Shown here one piece after another: positions 59,836 to 64,000 of a stretch of DNA of 64,000 bases. Within the stretch, counting starts at the first letter, position 1, and each line of letters begins with the position of its first letter. This DNA is from SB11 sp037968475. GTDB taxonomy: Bacteria > Bacteroidota > Bacteroidia > UBA8524. The stretch is from positions 124,001-188,000 of the forward strand of contig JBBKVO010000018.1 of NCBI GenBank assembly GCA_037968475.1, in the 5' to 3' direction. The notes under the pieces are model-generated. The model worked only from the letters and a program-made list of their open reading frames with translations, was not told where the DNA came from and made no database searches. Position numbers and translations under genes: made by a program.

Positions 59836-61788
59836 ATGAGTATGAATTATAGTAAAATTACTTTTTTAGCTTTATTTATTTATTTGTTCTGTCCGCAAAT
59901 AAATGCCCAAACTGTAAACACCTTTGCTGGTCAAGCTGGTAGTGGCGCAGCAGCAGTAGCAACCAGTAGCCTTGCCAATGCGAAATTTAATGAACCTTAC
60001 GGCATTGCAATTGATGCTAGTGGACGTATATATATTAGCGAACAATTTGGCCAACGTATACGCCTATATAATCCCAGTGAGGATAATGTTTATACCCGTG
60101 CTGGTTCTCCCGGCGACCCTAATACAGGCCTAACAGCAGGTTACATTAACGGAACAAGCACAACTACACGTTTCAATACTCCTATGGGTATTGCTCTTGA
60201 TGCACTTGGCAATCTTTATGTTGCTGATGCCCAAAACCATTGTATACGCAAAATAACAAACTTTGTATCAGCAGGTAGCGGTCAAGTAGTTACCACCTAC
60301 GCAGGTGAAGCTCCAGTACAGGGTGCAGGTATAGGTAGCTACCAAAATGGTGTAGGCACAGCCGCCCGTTTTGATACCCCAATGGATGTTGCAGTTAATA
60401 CTGATGGTGTTGTGTATGTAGCAGATGCTTTTAATGCCTGTATACGCAAAATTGCTACTGACGGAACTGTATCTCTATTAGCAGGTGTACCGGGTGTTTA
60501 TGGCAATGATGATGGCGCCGCTGCAACAGCCAAATTTGATTTACCTGTATCGGTAGAATTACTAAATAGTACTACTCTTTTAGTAGCAGACGTAGCCAAC
60601 CGTAACATACGCAGTATAGACCTTACTACTAACATGGTAACAACAATTGCAGGTAGTGGCAACCAAGGTGGCGATGATGGCGCAGCCATGTCGGCCACAT
60701 TTGCATCACCAAACGGTTTAGCGATAGATGGTTTCAGTAACATTTTTATTGCTGACGGACGTAACGGTCAAGCGAATACTATACGTAAAATAAGCGCAGG
60801 GCAGGTAACAACTATTGCAGGTAAATACAATACTAACGGTACTACTGATGGACAAAGTATTGATGCCCGTTTTGATTTTCCCGGCCAATTAGCTTTTAAT
60901 GCATCAAAAGACCTTTTGTATGTAACTGATGTGCGCAACCACACTATACGTACTATTGATTTAAAACCAGTAGCTGATTTCAGCACATTCTCTACCAGCA
61001 TAAATGTAAATGTTGAGGCTACTTTTAATAACACCTCACTAAATGCACCTACAAGTTATTTGTGGGAAGTTACCCCTAGCGCAGGTGTTAACTTTACCAG
61101 TGGTACCAGTGCAACCGATGCTAACCCTAAAATAACCTTTACCCAAAGTGGTAGTTATACTATAAAACTTACAGCTACTAATGCTTATGGCTCAAATGTA
61201 AAAACACGTAACAACTATATTAACGTAAGTAATACAGGAGGTGGTAATGCACCAATAGCTGATTTTTCAGCAGATAAAATGGCTCTTTCTCCACAAGACA
61301 CATTATTTCTTACTGATAAAAGCACCAACAACCCTATACAATGGGATTGGACTATCACTCCTAGCACCGTTCAATATGTAGGCGGTACAGGTGCTTCATC
61401 ACAAAACCCACAGGTGAAATTTAGCCAAAACGGTATATATACTGTAGCATTAAAAGTAACTAACCCATTGGGTAACAACACAAAAACTAATGCCAACTAT
61501 ATTTCTGTATTCCCAGCGGGTGTAAAAACAGTTACTTTAGACGAATTGGTAAATGTATACCCTAACCCTACCAGCGGTAAACTAACTGTTGATTTGGGAC
61601 AAGTACCCGTTAGCAATACACTTACTGTTGCGGTATTTGATATGACAGGCAAAGCTATATACGAAGATATATTGTTTGAAAACCCGGGTAGCTTATCAAT
61701 AAACCTTGAAGGTCAACCTAAAGGTTTGTACTTTGTTACTGTATACGACGGTATTAACAAAGTAAACAAAACTGTTGTAGTGCAATAA
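59836..61788 (+). CDS. T9SS-secreted NHL-repeat and PKD-domain protein
   Basis: 650 residues. Signal peptide to about 24 (INAQ). Five to six NHL repeats span about 25-375 (PYGIAIDASGRIYISEQFGQRIRLY, PMGIALDALGNLYVADAQNHCIRKI, PMDVAVNTDGVVYVADAFNACIRKI, and so on), forming a beta-propeller. Two PKD-like domains follow (about 378-465 and 475-560; SYLWEVTPSAG, QWDWTITPSTV). A type A T9SS sorting domain ends it (NVYPNPTSGKLTVDLG to KVNKTVVVQ). Expected at the cell surface; binding role inferred, no catalytic motif seen. Confidence 0.88.
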   Translation: MSMNYSKITFLALFIYLFCPQINAQTVNTFAGQAGSGAAAVATSSLANAKFNEPYGIAIDASGRIYISEQFGQRIRLYNPSEDNVYTRAGSPGDPNTGLTAGYINGTSTTTRFNTPMGIALDALGNLYVADAQNHCIRKITNFVSAGSGQVVTTYAGEAPVQGAGIGSYQNGVGTAARFDTPMDVAVNTDGVVYVADAFNACIRKIATDGTVSLLAGVPGVYGNDDGAAATAKFDLPVSVELLNSTTLLVADVANRNIRSIDLTTNMVTTIAGSGNQGGDDGAAMSATFASPNGLAIDGFSNIFIADGRNGQANTIRKISAGQVTTIAGKYNTNGTTDGQSIDARFDFPGQLAFNASKDLLYVTDVRNHTIRTIDLKPVADFSTFSTSINVNVEATFNNTSLNAPTSYLWEVTPSAGVNFTSGTSATDANPKITFTQSGSYTIKLTATNAYGSNVKTRNNYINVSNTGGGNAPIADFSADKMALSPQDTLFLTDKSTNNPIQWDWTITPSTVQYVGGTGASSQNPQVKFSQNGIYTVALKVTNPLGNNTKTNANYISVFPAGVKTVTLDELVNVYPNPTSGKLTVDLGQVPVSNTLTVAVFDMTGKAIYEDILFENPGSLSINLEGQPKGLYFVTVYDGINKVNKTVVVQ

Positions 61789-61810
61789 TCTATTTCACTA
61801 TACAATATTT

Positions 61811-61845
61811 AAGGCCGTTTAGCATAGCTAAACGGCCTTTTTTGT
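61811..61845 (+). terminator. Terminator of the NHL/PKD gene
   Basis: AAGGCCGTTTAGC (61811-61823) pairs perfectly with 61827-61839, loop ATA, then T6. Confidence 0.92.
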
Positions 61846-61860
61846 TACATTTACGATAAA

Positions 61861-62622
61861 ATGAAAACAATAGGTTTCTTTATCGCTTTGCTAGCCCCTT
61901 TAGTATCATTTTGTCAATGGCAAAACGATACTGGTAGCGTAATTTATACTGCAAAACCTGATAGCATTTTTTGGGTAGATGATATTATTCAATTTACCGA
62001 TGAGGATGATCTCTTTACTTGGGATAGGTATATAAGTGATGATACTCATAACATTATTTTACTGGGTAATTACGAGCGGTTTGCTTATGGTTTCGTTAAC
62101 ACTAAAGCTTACTTGGCCATTAAAGATGGTAAACGTTTTAGATTGTGGGACTTTTCGCCTTTTGTAGGCGAGTTTACAACAATTAAATTTGGAGATTTTG
62201 TCAGCCTAAATAAAAAAAATCTACTATGTGTGTTGGGTTCATTTTTCACATCATGGTCACTGATGAATCCCTATGCAGGAAGTTTTAATAGTGAATACGA
62301 AACGTTGATACTGTTTGATACCTCTAAAAACGAAGTAGTTTTTAGCAAAACCTTTAGCTACTACGAAGATCGAGTGAAAGATGACGATAAGTTAGAACGA
62401 TATAGAAACGAAGAAGGTTTTGAATTAGATTCAAATGACTATGAATACCAGTGGTTCAACTATCGTTATATATTCAAAAAAGATAAAATAGAGTTTTACA
62501 AGATTGACGAAAAACCAACAACTTATCTTGAACAAGAAGAAGTTACAGGCAAAAAACCTACGTTTTATTTTACTTACAAGGGTAAAAACAAAAAATGGGT
62601 GAAGAAAATCCCCACCCATTAA
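61861..62622 (+). CDS. Exported hypothetical protein
   Basis: 253 residues with a signal peptide to about 18 (SFCQ); the Cys there could be a weak lipobox. The body is rich in acidic and aromatic residues and beta strands (FWVDDIIQFTDEDDLFTWDRY, TLILFDTSKNEVVFSKTF). No family recognised. It converges on lepA, 21 bases away. Confidence 0.6.
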   Translation: MKTIGFFIALLAPLVSFCQWQNDTGSVIYTAKPDSIFWVDDIIQFTDEDDLFTWDRYISDDTHNIILLGNYERFAYGFVNTKAYLAIKDGKRFRLWDFSPFVGEFTTIKFGDFVSLNKKNLLCVLGSFFTSWSLMNPYAGSFNSEYETLILFDTSKNEVVFSKTFSYYEDRVKDDDKLERYRNEEGFELDSNDYEYQWFNYRYIFKKDKIEFYKIDEKPTTYLEQEEVTGKKPTFYFTYKGKNKKWVKKIPTH

Positions 62623-62643
62623 TTTATACGTTAGTTTAAAATA

Positions 62644-64000
62644 CTACTCAATTTTTAGCACCGCCATAAATGCTTGTTGAGGCACCTCAACATTACCTAC
62701 TTGGCGCATACGTTTTTTACCTTTTTTCTGTTTCTCAAGCAGTTTACGCTTACGGCTTATATCACCACCATAACATTTGGCAGTAACATCTTTACGTAAC
62801 GCCGATATACTTTCGCGAGCAATAATTTTAGCCCCAATACCTGCTTGTATAGCAATCTCAAACTGTTGTCTTGGGATAAGTTCTTTCAGTTTCTCACAAA
62901 TCTTTTTGCCCCACTCGTAAGCACGATCGCGGTGTATAACTGCTGATAGCGCATCAACAGGTTCTTTATTCAAAAATATATCCAACTTCACTAAGCTCGA
63001 TTCTCTGTAGTCTACCGGATGGTAATCCAAAGAAGCATACCCTTTAGAAACTGTTTTTAGTTTATCGTAAAAATCAAACACCACCTCAGCCATAGGTATT
63101 TCAAAATTCAACTCAACACGCGAAGTGGTAAGATATATTTGATTTTTTAGTATGCCCCTACGACCTAAGCATAACGACATTACCGAGCCTACATAATCAA
63201 TACTGGTAATAATTTGTATTAACACAAAAGGTTCTTCTACCCTATCCAATTTTGATGGGTCGGGCAAATCGCTTGGGTTGTTTACTATTATCACCTCATC
63301 TTTTGTGGTATAAGCGTGGTACGATACGTTGGGTACAGTAGTGATTACCGTCATATCAAACTCACGTTCCAAACGCTCTTGTATAATCTCCATGTGTAGC
63401 ATACCTAAAAAGCCGCAACGGAAACCAAAGCCCAAAGCTGCTGATGATTCAGGTTCAAACACTAACGAAGCATCGTTTAGTTGCAGCTTGTACATACTTT
63501 CGCGCAACTCTTCAAAATCTTCTGTATCAACAGGGTATATACCTGCAAACACCATTGGTTTTACGTCTTCAAAACCACGTATAGCTTCTTTGGTAGGATT
63601 TGATGGTGTGGTAATGGTATCACCTACTTTCACCTCACGCGCTTCTTTTACGCCTGAGATTATATAACCAACATCACCTGTTCTTACTTCTTTGCGAGGC
63701 TCTTTTTCTAAGCGAAGTACACCTATTTCTTCGGCATTATATTCTTTTGCCGTATTCATAAATTTCACCTTCTCACCGCTTTTCATCACGCCATCAACTA
63801 CTTTAAAGTAACCGATTACACCACGAAACGAATTAAAAACAGAATCGAATACCAATGCTTTAAGAGGTGCATCAGGGTTACCTTTTGGCGCATGTATACG
63901 GTTTATAATAGCACTCAATATCTCAGGGATACCCATGCCCGTTTTACCACTGGCAGGTATTATATCTTCATCATTACACCCAATAAGCTCAATAATTTGA
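62644..64000 (-). CDS. lepA: Elongation factor 4 (LepA), 5' end outside the window
   Basis: The frame runs past the window end; about 452 of the usual 595-600 residues are present, so the G1-G3 part of the GTPase domain is missing. Visible from the right edge: IIELIGCNDEDIIPASGKTGMGIPEIL (end of G domain, switch to domain II), domain II (FRGVIGYFKVVDG), GYIISGVKE, the SAALGFGFRCGFLGMLHMEI block, and the LepA-specific C-terminus (AKCYGGDISRKRKLLEKQKKGKKRMRQVG). It back-translocates or rescues stalled ribosomes. The internal ATG at 63936 is not a start. Confidence 0.96.
   Translation of the reverse strand, partial: QIIELIGCNDEDIIPASGKTGMGIPEILSAIINRIHAPKGNPDAPLKALVFDSVFNSFRGVIGYFKVVDGVMKSGEKVKFMNTAKEYNAEEIGVLRLEKEPRKEVRTGDVGYIISGVKEAREVKVGDTITTPSNPTKEAIRGFEDVKPMVFAGIYPVDTEDFEELRESMYKLQLNDASLVFEPESSAALGFGFRCGFLGMLHMEIIQERLEREFDMTVITTVPNVSYHAYTTKDEVIIVNNPSDLPDPSKLDRVEEPFVLIQIITSIDYVGSVMSLCLGRRGILKNQIYLTTSRVELNFEIPMAEVVFDFYDKLKTVSKGYASLDYHPVDYRESSLVKLDIFLNKEPVDALSAVIHRDRAYEWGKKICEKLKELIPRQQFEIAIQAGIGAKIIARESISALRKDVTAKCYGGDISRKRKLLEKQKKGKKRMRQVGNVEVPQQAFMAVLKIE

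Noticed and set aside
1..64000. tRNA, rRNA, transposase or phage genes
   Set aside because: I looked through the intergenic gaps and the reading frames and found no cloverleaf, rRNA segment, transposase motif or phage structural gene; a dedicated RNA search was not possible.

Overview
This is chromosomal DNA of a member of the Bacteroidota. The evidence is a low GC content by eye, type IX secretion (T9SS) sorting domains on at least seven proteins, a CHU_C-type gliding-associated C-terminus, Bacteroidota-style TAnnTTTG -7 promoter boxes in front of many genes, few Shine-Dalgarno sequences, a fused alpha/beta 2-oxoacid dehydrogenase E1, and families largely restricted to this phylum (DUF4421, HYC_CC_PP, DUF3347, CarboxypepD_reg-type TonB receptors). 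I cannot name a genus. I saw no rRNA, tRNA, insertion sequence, prophage or CRISPR array.

Layout. 1-1275: the end of a DUF4421 protein converging on gpmA. 1442-6605: a four-gene surface O-acylation cassette (acyl carrier protein, SGNH protein, SGNH protein with two LysM domains, MBOAT acyltransferase), which resembles dltC/dltD/dltB logic. 6789-11726: pckA, a sulfatase lipoprotein, a small secreted protein and MscS. 11742-19030: a T9SS photosystem/sialidase-like repeat protein, an MFS transporter and a 1357-residue IgGFc-binding/PKD/CHU_C protein. 19201-24526: fused E1, two small coiled-coil membrane proteins, an M48 lipoprotein protease and a cytochrome c/copper monooxygenase fusion. 24818-28146: a metal (probably copper) operon with HYC_CC_PP, a TonB receptor and DUF3347. 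28147-29110: a TrpF-like protein and an alkyltransferase-like protein.

29232-36836 holds four tandem paralogous T9SS proteins. Spacers 1-3 between them each carry a terminator, then three or four TTCACAAA boxes spaced exactly 21 bp, then a conserved CAAATTG leader block at fixed distance from the start codon. This phased array is the least explained structure in the window. 36931-39978: a TerB-like protein, menC and menA of menaquinone synthesis, and a carboxypeptidase-regulatory-domain protein. 40022-43664: a chromate transporter, a lipoprotein, a GNAT enzyme and ilvE. 43754-47870: an operon of an unknown protein, rdgB, a membrane J-domain protein, an asparaginase and an RluA-type pseudouridine synthase.

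47918-64000 is mainly housekeeping: gyrB, a minus-strand operon of nrnA-like, two FKBP isomerases and rfbB, then ndk, an ABM monooxygenase, a SAM hydrolase-like protein, phoH, purC, an NHL/PKD T9SS protein, a secreted hypothetical and the C-terminal three quarters of lepA. The -7 boxes repeatedly fall inside the longest possible reading frames, so several start codons were moved downstream.
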